From contig NW_026944389.1 of NCBI RefSeq assembly GCF_033439725.1, forward strand, positions 310,001-374,000: 64,000 nt of DNA, read 5' to 3'. A model generated the notes under the pieces. It searched no databases and was not told the DNA's origin. It was given only the letters and a program-made list of their open reading frames with translations. Numbering within the stretch: the stretch's first letter is position 1; every line of letters begins with the position of its first letter. The position numbers and the translations under genes are program-made. Source of the stretch: Neurospora tetraspora. Lineage: Eukaryota; Ascomycota; Sordariomycetes; Sordariales; Sordariaceae. This document shows, piece by piece, positions 46,639 to 57,751 of the stretch.

Positions 46639-47814
46639 TCATCCGGTACTGTCTTACTCTGGAAGGGAGAAGAAGGTTTCTTCAAGTTGGTTTGCAGGTT
46701 TGGAAGGGCAGATGGCGGGGTGAGAACGAGACGAGAAACGAGTGGTTCATGTTGAGCATGATGTATCATCCCGTCTCTCACCGTCTTCTGCGAGGAGAAC
46801 GAGGGGCTTCCTGAGGCCTGAGGTCTCTCCACCCCCGACGCTTTCCGGCTCCTTCCAGCTGTCAACACAACACCACACAGTTACGAAAGGTGCACTCCAG
46901 GCGGTGGGTCAAACGGGAACAAGGGCGGAGGTAGAGGGGCAAGTGTCCTCAGAACAGCCGGCGTGTATCGATGAACAATATTATCGGCCTGTCGCCAGGT
47001 GCCGCTGTCGAAAATGACCAATGGGCAGTGCAGCTGGACCGGAAGTGTGGATACCCTCAGGCTTAGAGTTGCTATTCATGGAAGTCGCTCCTGTTCAGCC
47101 TCAAGGTCCCAGGTCAAAAACGCTGTTCCGCCCCACGGTCGCAATGAAGCCACCAGGTTTTCCTCGGTGACATTTGTTTCTGTAACCTTGAATCCATCAT
47201 ATTTAAAGCGTCCGTGTTGAACCGTTTCCCAAACATCAACCTCGCTTTTACACCATCACCGACCAACATCACAAACGTGACCTATTACTACGTGATCAAC
47301 AACCCACCCCTACACCCACTGAAGAGTACCTCACTTCTCCTCACTCAACCTAGTTGAAGTCGCTCTCGATAGTCGACACTCAAAGCCAAACAGCAAAGCA
47401 AGCCACCAGTGAGTACTTATCCAACCTTTCATTCTCTAATCGCTTGAAATTCGTTTTTTCCACGTTGTCCATCATCACACCATCTGATGTCTTCCTGTCC
47501 CTTTCACCACTGTCTTTCTGTATTCGTCCTTGCGGGGTAGCATGGGCCTTTTATGAGGTTCACATCCTGTAACAACACTTCCTCAACGCCAAAGTGGGCA
47601 GTCCTATATATGATACCTGCTCCGCTCTTCTTCTTGAATTCATATCCTCGCATTTCACTCGCCTTCCCAAAGAATGTTCGGGCATCAACCGATACCCATT
47701 ATCTCCATCTCGGCACTATCATTTCCAATCTTGCGCTGCTCTCTTAACCCATGTCACTGTCATGATAACTGATCGTCGATCCTAGTCATCAAGCATCCCA
47801 GAACACAGGACAAG
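46639..47814. other. Intergenic, promoter of B1
   Basis: No domain is recognised in 46639-47250. The stretch 47250-47814 is CT- and CA-rich, with several possible leader introns (for example GTGAGT at 47410), as in the leaders of B3 and B4. Confidence 0.45.
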
Positions 47815-49119
47815 ATGGCCGACAACACCAATATCGAGGCGCTGATCGAGTCACGCATCGAGGCGGCCATTTCCGCCGTGCAGGATCTGCCGCAGCTTCT
47901 AGAAGAAGCTGCTGAGAACAACTCAGTGGTTCTCCTTGACATGTGGTACAAGATCCTCAGTAAGTTTGACTCCCAACTCGACTTCTTGTCGACACATCTA
48001 ACCGCATGTAGTCCACATGTACAACAATCTTGTCAGCCCGACTGGTACCCTTCGGTCACTTAATGAAATCGAGTTTACTATGGTGTCCGACCAAGAACGC
48101 CCCAGATACTCCGACTTCATCAAACTGGCACATCGCTGGCTGGTCGCCATGCATTGCGCCGGTGTCGGAGAACAAGCCTTTGCAAACCTTGCCCAGTACA
48201 AGCCGAGACTCAACGCCGAAGTTTTGGAGGTGCTTGCCCCGCATGAGCTCGAGCAATGCGAGAAAAGATCCAACATGAGGAAGGTCGTCGACCAGGAGTA
48301 TCCGGGCCATATCAAGTCCGAAGCCGAGTTCCGGCTACGCAAGGGCGCCCTGATGACGACAACAGTTTACGAAACGGAGGATTCGGAGGTAGCAAACATT
48401 TCCCATACGGAGGAGGAGAAGATCGAGTTCGTGAAGAAACTGGTGAAGGCGATGGCAAACATGACGGGCATCGCCGACAAGGCAAACCATCACCACGTAC
48501 AGGCGGTCAAGGCCATTTCCGGCTCCGTGGTTGAGGAGCTTGGCTGGGAATTCTATGTAAGTTCACCCATTACCTGTGTCACAGGAACGTATGTTTGGAT
48601 GCATCTAACTAATCATAGCATCCTCCTACAGGTTTACGCACGAGAAGCGCAGCAGGGGCGTACCTGGGTCCTACCCTGGAACACCAGCTTCACCTGGCAA
48701 AGCTACGCCACATTCGAGGACCGTTGGGCAGACATTGTTGATTTCTTTCACGTAGGTCTACTCTATCATCTTGTCTAAGGAGAAGACTCTAACGTGATAT
48801 GAACTTCTAGGAATGCAAATCGGCTGTGGCGAACGCGTTGCAGGCAACCTACATCCAGAGGTATACCTCTGACCCTCACAGAGAGCACACTGTAAGTGAA
48901 TCTATACTTCCCGGTATCTCACCATCAGCATTGTCCAATTTTACCCTTTCTAACTCTTTTCTCTAAACCCAGCGTAAGGTCGGCCAAAAGCGCAACAATA
49001 ACACCAGAGCGGCCAGGCGGCGGCAAATTCCCAAGCTGCTCAACAGCTGCAAGAGATTCAGGGCGTTGCCGCTGTTTCAGGCCCGACCCTTACGGCTGGG
49101 CCCTTACGGCTGTGGCTAA
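47815..49119 (+). CDS. Family member B1, full-length core with altered tail
   Basis: Model join(47815..47959,48012..48556,48632..48751,48811..48891,48973..49119), 345 aa; all junctions are in phase. Exon 1 encodes a helical start ending in a motif shared in cluster B (LLEEAAENN...MWYKIL). Exon 2 contains FIKLAHRWL, HELEQCEKR, the IKSEAEF motif and FVKKLVKAMANMTGI. The 120-bp exon 3 reads AREAQQGRTWVLPWNTSF, and the 81-bp exon 4 reads CKSAVANALQATY. These two exon sizes recur exactly in B5. The current stop at 49117-49119 follows two apparent frame shifts. One is a 14-bp tandem duplication (CCCTTACGGCTGGG, about 49085-49112). Without it the frame would continue through an Ala/Pro/Ser-rich tail to about 49351. 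So the core is intact but the C-terminal tail is probably mutated. Function is unknown. Confidence 0.7.
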
Positions 49120-49957
49120 TTCGGCCGAGGGCATCAATATTGCTCCGGTTGACCAAGTTGCCATGTCGCCAAACGTTGCTCCCGCTGTTGCGCCCGAGGT
49201 CGCCGCCATCACCAGCCCCTCTGAGGCTTCTATTGACGGAAACTTCCCTGCGGCTCCACCCAACAGCCCCATCATGAATCCCACTGCGCTGGCTCCCGGT
49301 GTTGCCGGTGTTAGAAGTGCTGATGATCCCCAAGATGGCTTCGATTTCTAGATACTCGAAGGACTTGAAGTTTCTAGTCAAGGACTAGGATCGTCGGGGA
49401 CGTGTGGACTGAGTAGGCTTGACATAAAATCGTATCCTTTGTACAAGGGTGGGGTTGGCTCTCATGGTCATGCCAAGGAGTAGGCCAGGAGTCACAAGTT
49501 GTGATCTCAGCATCGGGATTCAAGGCAATCAAGCGTCAAATACACACCGGTCGCAGTCAACACAGGGGAGTCCTCCAGATGGTAGTCACCGCCCAGCTAG
49601 CTAGTTGTTGCTCATCTAGTTTTTATCAAGGATGAGACGGTGTTTGCCTTACAATGTTCTTTGGCAGTGTTTGGTATCGTGACTGTAATGCTATCCCGAG
49701 TGATCCTTTTGCCCTCTGAGTACAATGACATGATGTGATATTGCTCCATCCCCTTTGACATGTAGAGTTCCGTCAGCGCTTGTTTGACAGAGCCTTTGAC
49801 GCTTGCATAACACACATGATCCTCATTCTTGGTCGCCTCTGGCGATATAAGGCTGACCTACGTCCACTGACTTAAGGATCACCCTTCCATCATACGTCGC
49901 AAGAGATTAACAGCCTTTGTCGAAGCCTTAAACTATCATATAGAAATACACGTCACT
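49120..49957. other. Former B1 tail and promoter of B2
   Basis: Bases 49120-49351 still read an Ala/Pro/Ser-rich open frame (ending DDPQDGFDF) that was probably the original C-terminus of B1. The rest has no recognisable gene and should hold the promoter of B2. Confidence 0.5.
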
Positions 49958-50619
49958 ATGGACCGGGAGGGTCTCTCTTACCTTCACGTCCTCAACGCCG
50001 ATCGGATCGAGGACGTCACGAAGACATTGTCAAACATTCTCCAAGAAGCAGCCGAGAACAACTCACCAGACGTCGACACGTTATGGAAGATTATCAGTAA
50101 GTTCAATTCCCATAACTTCCATATCGGACTCATCACAAGATGTTTTTGAGTTAACCACAGATAGCAGCGCACCTCTGGAACAAAATCTACTTTTCCCCTC
50201 CATGTCATCGCAGCCCTATCATACCCCTTGAACAAATTCCCTTGGACTCCATCCTATCAGCCGAAGACATCAGGACCCGAAAGTACGCTTCATTCATCCT
50301 AACGGTTTATAGCTGGCTGGTGTTTCACCATCAGACCAACACAGATGGACAGGCGCTTTCAGATATCGGCAGATACAAGCCGGGCTTGGACGAGGAAACG
50401 AAAAGGTACCTGGATAAAACCGCCACGGGGCGGTTCATCAATTCCGCTGCGCACTATTTCCTCATTCAGGGCGTGTTCGAGAGATGTGCGCAGAGGGGTA
50501 AGTTTTACGGGGCAAAGTATGCGCTGGAGAAGTGGGAGAGGGAGGAGGAGGAGAGGAAGAAGAAAGAGGAGCAACAGAAGGAACAGGAGGAACAGGAGGG
50601 GCAGGAGAGGCAGAAATAG
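49958..50619 (+). CDS. Family member B2, short form lacking the core
   Basis: Model join(49958..50096,50165..50619), 197 aa. The 68-bp intron needs the acceptor at 50163-50164, because the earlier CAG at 50158-50160 would lead to a stop. The N-terminus matches the cluster B start (LSNILQEAAENN then TLWKIIS). The second exon reads TRKYASFILTVYSWLVFHHQ, the usual A-Y-S-W-L helix. After that it departs from the family and ends in a highly charged Glu/Lys/Gln coiled-coil-like tail (KWEREEEERKKKEEQQKEQE). The S-E-x-E-F motif, the A-P-W exon and the V-S-K-A exon are all missing. It may be a truncated paralogue that still makes a short protein, or a pseudogene without obvious frame breaks. Confidence 0.55.
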
Positions 50620-51012
50620 GAGGATGTGGTTGATGCGAGGGCGGAAGACGGGGATTGCGGTGGGGAGTAGGGCCGGATCAATGTACCTATGTACCTTAAT
50701 GAATGAAAACACTAATGAGGGGTACCCGACTCAGTGAACACCATCTTCATATCTCGTCGTTGACTTGTGAAACCATGATTGCAATGAAAGAGGATACAGG
50801 GTAGCGAAAATATGTGTTCTTAGAGCGATATGTCGGAAGGAGATGTTCGATCTTTCCCTTGGCTTTGCAAGGCAAGCTTCTAGAGGTATCGACAAGCCAC
50901 TGGTGCCCGAATTATCTCACAGGGCAGAGAGAGACGTAGAACCACATAAATAGGGACGGACCACAAGGCGAGACAAAGCAAACGGCAAAAAGAAACGAAG
51001 GAAAAAGAAAAG
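50620..51012. other. Intergenic between B2 and the tRNA gene
   Basis: No gene is seen. The right end is purine-rich and leads into the oligo-A run that serves the minus-strand tRNA as terminator. Confidence 0.5.
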
Positions 51013-51020
51013 AAAAAAAA
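51013..51020 (-). terminator. RNA polymerase III oligo-T terminator
   Basis: Eight T residues on the minus strand begin seven bases after the last acceptor-stem base of the tRNA gene, the usual Pol III termination signal. Confidence 0.85.
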
Positions 51021-51027
51021 GAGATGT

Positions 51028-51166
51028 GTGCGGTCCGGGATTCGAACCCGTGTCCTTTCACAGCCACCTGGGATTGTCGGTTGTATGGAGGCGGCCAACA
51101 CACCCCCATACTACTGGAACCTTCCCAGTTTAGGAGCGAACGCGCTGACCACTGCGCCAACCGCAC
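51028..51166 (-). tRNA. Intron-containing tRNA, probably tRNA-Arg(CCT), with odd anticodon loop
   Basis: On the minus strand the ends pair perfectly (GTGCGGT with ACCGCAC). The D arm is GCGC-AGTGGTCA-GCGC. The T arm contains GGTTCGAATCC, a perfect B box, and TGGCGCAGTGG fits the A box. The anticodon stem TTCGC pairs with GTGAA across an intron of about 67 bp that contains its own CTGGGA/TCCCAG hairpin. Between stem and intron the sequence is TCCTAA. The common Arg loop would be CTCCTAA (anticodon CCT), so one C seems to be missing. Taken literally, the 5-bp stem puts CTA at positions 34-36 and C instead of T at position 33. One A-G mismatch closes the T stem. It is therefore a variant or decaying tRNA-Arg(CCT), or a tRNA of altered specificity. 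Confidence 0.72.
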
Positions 51167-51961
51167 ATTGGTTTCTTGTTGGAAAGTGTGCACAAAGACC
51201 TAATACATATACCCCGAGGGAAGGAGCCCGGGTAGCAGAAGGAGCAAGGCGACAGGCTTTTTTCCCCACCACCGCCTGATAAAAGTGACACCCCATTTCC
51301 TTTCTTTTCCCGTCGCTTACCGCACTATTTCCTTTCTCATCTTCTCCCCTCCTTCAAGCAATGTGCAAACTGCAACAGCGCGTCGAACCAACCGAACGAT
51401 CAGCCATCAATCACCACCACTTCTTTGCTCGCTCTACCTACTAAAAACCTTTTACCTCCTTTCATTACCTCGTTTACTTTGACGCTGTACTGCTCACCTT
51501 CCTCTGACCAAAGGACGTCCATTGCAAAGGTCGCAAAGAGCCACCCAGCACAGGTGCTCAGAGCCGCCAACATCCCCAGTGAGACCACGGTCTGCTATCC
51601 TGAAAATAAGATCAAAGGTACGCACATCATGAATGACCACCAATCCCGGTCGGGCCGTCCCGTCCCTTCTCTTCATCCAGCCTATAAAGCATCCTTTCCC
51701 ATCCCGCTTGCTTGATATGACCCTCTGTCGCTCTCTACCTTTATTGTATCTCGGCAAAATCACAGACAGAAAGCATCTCCCATACATTGAAAGTTCACCA
51801 TCTGACATGACACTGATTTGCCACTGGGCCCAGACTACTAGCAAAAGCGCGACCCTCCCCGCGATCCCGTACTACAATCACAAACGGCTATCGTCACAAA
51901 ACAGCATAAAAAGACCGATTGGTCCTGGTCGCGACCCACGAGACATTCGATCGTAGTCACC
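51167..51961. other. Leader and promoter region of B3
   Basis: A segment around 51520-51620 (GCAAAGGTCGCAAAGAGC... CCCCAG) resembles 55040-55150 upstream of B4 (GCAGAGGTCGGAAAGAGC... CCCCAG), indicating shared ancestral 5' regions. No other gene is seen. Confidence 0.5.
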
Positions 51962-53258
51962 ATGGCTGATAACGAAGTGTACAACCTGTTGACTTGCACC
52001 TTGAGACGTTCCACTGGGTACTCGAGGATGCAGCTGCCAGAAACAGCCCCTTCCTTGAGGTTTGGTGGGACATCATTCGTAAGTCACCCTTCTGCCATTT
52101 AGTAGACACAGAGGGGCAATGAGAAGAGGTACAGAGGATGCTGATCCCATTACAGTCCAAATCCAAAACAACCTGGTCGCTCCCCAGGGCCACGTGAAAC
52201 CACTCCGCGAAATCAAAGCGATAGAACCATGGCATGAGAACCACGACCTCTTTGCCTTCAGAGCATACGATTGGCTCGAGCTTCATCACCTGTGTAAGAC
52301 CTCAGAGGCCGCAATAAGGGGTATCGCCCTCACGTACCCAAACAAACAGTCGGTCGTTGAAGGACTTGCCGAGCACGAATTAAAAGTGGTACAGAAGAGA
52401 ACGAGGGACATGGAGTTGGTGGCCGATATAACTTTTAAAGGGATCATGAAGTCCAAGGCAGAGTTTTGGGTGAAGGAGACCATCTTGATGGCGAAGAGCG
52501 AGCCACCCGCCAGACCGGAGGCAGGGATTGAGGAGCCTTTGCAAGACAGCGAAGCACACGTACGGGACGACAATAAACAGGATGAGGGTGCGTCGGAGGA
52601 CAAGCATGCATCGGAACAGGAAGACAGGGGAGAGGAGGCACAAGTCCCCGAAGCCTTCTACCTTCAAGCCAAGAACCTTCCAGTTGCAGAACACCCGGCT
52701 GTCAACGCGGCTCGCAACCTCTCCGCGCTGAATACGACAGCCGCGTCTGATCAACCCAGTCCAACGAGCCAGAACATTCCGGAATTCAAAAACGCTGCAG
52801 CCGGCGGCTCGGAGAATAGCGCTCTTGAGGAAGCTCCGTCTCAGCTCACCTCATCAATGGTGAGTCCTGTTCCATAGAATGGACAGGAACATCAGGAGGG
52901 AGTCGGTAGAGCGGCGCCCATACAAGCACCTGGGGGTTACGATCAACAGCACATTTCCCGGAACCCGAACATCAGCGGCAGGGAGCAAGTCAACCACGAT
53001 CCTGCGCCTCCTGTTCTACCAGAAGAATTGTTGGTCTACAACTATCCACCTCCGCCCGGATTCCCTGGTGTAGGTGGTCCGGTGGACCAGCGACACAACG
53101 GCCCGGCACATGGCGCTTACATCCAGACGCCCAGCACTATTAACGACAACGATTTGCCGACCCCTGAAGGATCCTTCACCGGACACGACAGATTCATGCA
53201 GACTGAGAGGGAAGCCCACCCGGTCGGCGACTCGCGCAAGAAGCGAAGAATCCATTGA
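51962..53258 (+). pseudogene. Family member B3, frameshift and in-frame TAG
   Basis: The ATG at 51962 starts MADNEVYNL, like B1, but within about 10 codons the conserved frame changes (HWVLEDAAARN then VWWDII). The exon therefore cannot join the next one in phase. Exon 2 starts at 52156 and reads QIQNNLVAPQG, FAFRAYDWLELHH, HELKVVQKR and IMKSKAEFWVKETIL. It then passes into an acidic, Ser/Pro-rich region. A TAG at 52875-52877 interrupts this frame. Beyond it the same frame stays open for 127 codons (Pro-rich LVYNYPPPPGFPG, ending with the basic DSRKKRRIH). The A-P-W and V-S-K-A exons are absent. The most likely reading is a pseudogene inactivated by a frameshift and a CAG-to-TAG change. Confidence 0.6.
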
Positions 53259-54179
53259 GGAGGAAAGTTATGGTTACACCGCTGCTCTGATCTGGAGTAC
53301 CTCGCCCAGGAGATGGAAACCGCCAAGGAGGAAGCCGAGGCTCGTCTCGCGAGGGTATGTCAACTGGAACCCGACGTGCCTTCAACCTTCATAACTGCGC
53401 TATGAAAAGTATGCTCAACTTCTCGGGCTTCCCTATCTCGTCCATGTTGGCACCTTAAGGGCGAGATGAGACAGAAGGCCTCGAATGACCAACTAGAATT
53501 GCAACACTCACGGGCAACAACAACCCCTCAAGCTCGCAACTAACCTTCATCTCTTTCTTCCCTCAAGCTCGCTCGTCAAGGCGCATGCGCGACGAGTATG
53601 AATGATATTCCGAGCCTTCCTACGATGCCGACGAAGAAGACGAAAACGGCGCTGCGGTCAACATCAACCACCAAAGCAGTAGTAACAACAGCATGAACAG
53701 CAGTAGAAACATCCATTCCACCAGTGACTACCACAACCAGTCGGTGTCCACCTAAATCTCCATTAACCAGAAGAACGACACACAAATAGCTTCGAAGTCG
53801 GTCACAAGGTCTACTCTGGGATCCTCCCAGACTGGACGTCTCCCTTTCCAAGGCTTAGTACTAGCACTATCACAAAGCTGCCAGAAGTTCTCTGCCGTCA
53901 GCAGAGTTGCGAGCGGCAGAGTCGCCAACCACCACACCACCAACGGCCGTATCACCAACGGTTGCATCAGCAAGACGAAGAAGACAGGACCTATTGATCC
54001 ACATGGTCAATGTGGCCGATTCTTCCGCCGCGGCGCCAGGGGTTCTGGTAACCGCAGTTACCTTGCATCGGCCTACGGCAGACAGGCTCGATGCGGGCGA
54101 CTTCCTTGGCTATGACGAAGACGGTGCTGACATAGAGTTCAAAGGGGAAGACGAGTATGGAATGGACTTGGCTCAATGA
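53259..54179 (+). pseudogene. Decayed 3' continuation after B3
   Basis: Directly after the TGA at 53256-53258 the same frame continues with a coiled-coil segment (DLEYLAQEMETAKEEAEARL) up to a GT donor near 53355. Further pieces follow: an acidic-to-Asn/Ser-rich frame at about 53580-53755 (EPSYDADEEDENGAAVNINH, with one TGA upstream) and a frame at 53907-54179 ending in an acidic tail (GYDEDGADIEFKGEDEYGMD). They could be remnants of a longer B3 or of another family copy. No core motifs are visible. Confidence 0.35.
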
Positions 54180-55529
54180 TCGTAGGAATCGGGTTGTGTA
54201 ATCAGAAGGGATTAGTGTGAGCAGGAGAACTAAGGGAAAAGGGTGGCCAACATGAATGTTTCACACTTTTAGATAGTAGGTACGAATGTCTTTCTCGGAA
54301 GTCACCAGCCCTACAACTAGGGCTTTGAGTCGAAGTGAACCGAGTGAACGTAGCCAAAGAGGCAAAAGACTTGTCAAGAACATGTTCAGGCCGAGCAAAA
54401 AGGCAGTACATGGAGAGAGTCGGGGTCCCTCGATAGAAGTATGTACAAGATTAATCCATATACGTATCGAAAGATTGCCCGAAACGACCCTCCCGATCAG
54501 TAGGTGTTCTGTAGAACCCTGATCTGTTCCATATCAGCAGGCGCGAAGCGACAGGTTCCGTTCGTCACCGACCGGCGAAATTAACACCCCACTACATCCC
54601 TGATTCCTCCTCCGTCCTCTTGCGTCCAAACACACTTGCTCCTTTGAGGTTTCCTTTCTCACTTTCTCCCTCCACAAAGCGAATTGAACGTGTTCCGCTA
54701 AGCGACCTACCGTCAACCAGTCAACACCTTCCTTTTGCCCCTCTACTGAAATACGCTCAATAATCCGCTCCATCCATCTTACTACGTCTACTCGGCCTCC
54801 TCACTTGTGCATCGACCACCGATACCGCACATTCCACGTCGGAAACAAGAATCTGGAGCGTCGCTTCAAAGACAGCGATAAGCAACATCGACACCGACAC
54901 CGACAACGATTGCAGCCAACGGAGGCTAGGAAGCGTCTGCGGCTGTGACGGATGCCGTTTGCTTCTCTCAACAGAAGCGTACACAGTCCTTTGTTCAACT
55001 CTTCACCTCTATTTATCGCATCCACTTCAGCAAGAGACGCCATTTGCAGAGGTCGGAAAGAGCAGCCAGAGCACAAAGGTGCCGGTCGCAGAGACAACCC
55101 CAGCACAGTTGATCGACCGCGTCAACGCTCCTGGCCCGACTGCGGTCTGACCGTCCTGAAGACACGGTTAGGGGTAAGAGCATTCTCACCCTTGATCACG
55201 ATCATAACCATCATCTTCTCCATCCCATCCATCATTTCGATCCGGCCCAAAAGGTTTGAAATTTGGATCCGACTTCCATAATATGCTGCCGCGTCGCTAT
55301 ATACATCCATGCTTGCTCGGACAATACGCTTTTCATCACCTCAATCATTCCAGTCAAGGAACATGATGATTAATTACTGACTTTTCTATCATGTCCAGAA
55401 GTGCAATATTTCTCATCCTCGGCCAGTCGCGACACAGACTTCAATCTGATCACAACGACAAGTCGCGAACTCTTGAAGGACAACAAAGGGTTCGCTCGAC
55501 AAGTTCCAGAAGTCGACAGGAGAATAACG
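54180..55529. other. Intergenic and leader of B4
   Basis: No domain is found. The part 55030-55150 resembles the leader of B3. Short overlapping frames near 54950-55280 are not supported. A possible upstream start for B4 at 55401 is GTG and is not used. Confidence 0.45.
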
Positions 55530-56803
55530 ATGGCGGGGAACCAACCTATGACAGCGAACCAACCTGCTATAGTCAGCCCTTTTGGGTTCGTCAGAGCCCT
55601 TGAACGGGCTGCAGCGGAAAGGAGGCCCCAGATGGCGACATACTGGGAGATCATTCGTGAGTTCTTACTTCGTCGGAAACAAGATACGCGACAAAGACTG
55701 ACTGTAACTGTGATGACATAGTCCACATCCAAGAGAATTTGGCCATGGCCAATGGAGCCGTGAGTCCTCTGGAAGCATTGAAGAATTGGGGCAATGACTT
55801 CGACACGTTCGCGCGTAAAGCCTACAGTTGGCTTCTTCTCCATTACGAAAGTAACTCGTCAGAGGCCGCCATTGCCGGGATCAGCCATACAAGGCCACAG
55901 CTTAGGCAACGGATTGCAGAAAGCTTGGCCTCCCATGAAAGGGTAAATCGGACAACCAGAAAGAAGGGTGCTGTTGACCAAACATACCCGAACACAATCA
56001 AATCCGAGGTGGACTTTTGGTCTCAGGAGGCTATAACCAAGGGCATCAACAACACAAGACCAGTGGCCTCGGCAATCGCGGATATCCCACGTACGAGACA
56101 ACAGCAAGCCATGTACATCCAAGAGATGTTCGATGCTCTGAAGAGCACCCAGGGCATCATTGAGGAAGCGAGCAACGTCAAGGTCGGCATCGTCAAGTCA
56201 ACTAGTGGAAGAGTGTTCCAAGATATTGCATGGGTTCTATACGTAAGTCAATATTGTTCCTCTAGCCTCAAGGCCCGCACTCGCTGCAGAATGCAGACTA
56301 ACCTAATCGGTTTTCCACTTCATTTAGAGAGAGGCCAGGAAATTCCAACAAGGCAAGCCAGATGTAAACCCTTGGTGCACCTCATTCATGTACAAGCAGT
56401 ACCCTACCTTGCGAGCTCGGTGGAACGAGATGGTTGCTTTCTTTCGCGTAAGTTTTCACATCCGTCGTCTGGGCCGATGCCGTAGCTAATGGAATGCGTC
56501 AATGGATCTCAGACATCCAAAGCCGCAGTGGCCAATTTGATCGTGGCCCACAGTGAGAAGCGTTTTGCCGGTGACCCGACTGAAGAGAAACGACGCAAGA
56601 CTCAAAACGACAAGGGCAACAAGAAGAAAGCGACCAAGATGAAGGACAACGAGGAGAAGGCGGCCACCCTCGATAAAGTAGTGAAAGGTGCCAAGGGCAA
56701 AGTTGCTGCTGCGAAGAGTGCTCCAGGCAAGGCCACAACTGCTGCTGGCGCTTCTGTTCCGGCTCCAACCACTTCATCCGCGGCCGCTAAGCCTGCTGTT
56801 TAG
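55530..56803 (+). CDS. Family member B4, full core, ends at an in-frame TAG
   Basis: Model join(55530..55656,55722..56242,56328..56447,56513..56803), 352 aa; all junctions are in phase. It has RALERAAAERR...TYWEII, then HIQENL, DTFARKAYSWLLLHYES, HERVNRTTRKK, TIKSEVDFWSQEAI, SAIADIPRTRQQ and MFDALKSTQGII. A 120-bp exon reads REARKFQQGKPDVNPWCTSF and YPTLRARWNEMVAFFR. The last exon starts TSKAAVANLIV and becomes Lys/Ala-rich (NKKKATKMK). The TAG at 56801-56803 follows AAAKPAV. The same frame then stays open for 273 more codons, so the protein either ends here or formerly continued. CAG-to-TAG is a single C-to-T change in the CpA context preferred by RIP. The function is unknown; the basic tail suggests a nuclear or nucleic-acid-associated role, which is only inference. 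Confidence 0.72.
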
Positions 56804-57622
56804 GAGAAGCAGGACGATAGCTTCGTAGATGAGGAGGAGTCGGAAGACGAAGCCAGTGAGAATCCGGACGATGAAGACGAAGCGGGAGAGACAGACGGCG
56901 AAGCTGAAGAGTTTGAAGACAACGATGACGACGAAGCAAAGCATCCCCTGGAGAAGGCCGCACAGGATGAGGACCGTCACGATGACAACGAGGATGAGCA
57001 GGACAGCGACAACTTGAACTTCCAGTCACGTCAAGCAATGGGCGATGCTGCTGCTCCAGCGGTTCCCTTCGCAGGATCTTCGCAGCCGCATGCACCGGCC
57101 TACCAACCACTACCCGGCTCGATCGGCAGCCGGCAAGAGGTCCGAGCTATAGCCCTCAATGAAGGCCATCTTTCTAGCATCATGCCTTCCAATGATGACG
57201 AGTCATACCACCCTTTTTATTCTGGCGATTTGGTGGGCCCAAACATTCACCCTCAATACATCGATTATCTCAACGGCAACGACCACAGCTCATTACCCCT
57301 ACCGGGCCAACCGATGCATTATGTGGAACGGATGCTAGACAAGTACACTGGCACGAGCCCTTCCCAGCTCCCTAGTGGGAATGACTTCATGGGCCAGGCG
57401 CAAGAGGGCGGAGGAATCGATACCGGAGTCGGTGCTTCTCACATTCACCCTATGCCGCTCAACACAGGCAGCAGTGCCGTCGGTGGAGGATCACAGAACA
57501 ACACTGATCCGCAGGATAGCACCAATCATTCCTGTCCTCCTGTTAGGAGGAACAGAAACAACTTCGAGGACGGTGGCGAGACTCATACTGACGCTCCTCC
57601 CAGAAGACGTCCCCGTCTTTAG
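56804..57622 (+). pseudogene. Open frame after the TAG of B4 (273 codons)
   Basis: This frame is continuous with the last exon of B4 and has no stop until 57620-57622. It is strongly acidic at first (EEESEDEASENPDDEDEAGE), then Ser/Gly/Pro/Asn-rich, and ends with a basic motif (APPRRRPRL) comparable to the basic end of the B3 tail (RKKRRIH). Coding-like composition over this length argues that it was translated as part of B4 until recently, or still is by readthrough. It has no good separate start. Confidence 0.6.
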
Positions 57623-57751
57623 GCCCTAGTAGGCTACTCAGAAGGTTGCGGACGATACGATGTCGAGCATCTGATATTGTGTCGTCTAACTCTAAGTAAG
57701 AGAAGATTACAAGTGCCCGACTTTGCGAGATCGAGATTCGTCCATATCCGT

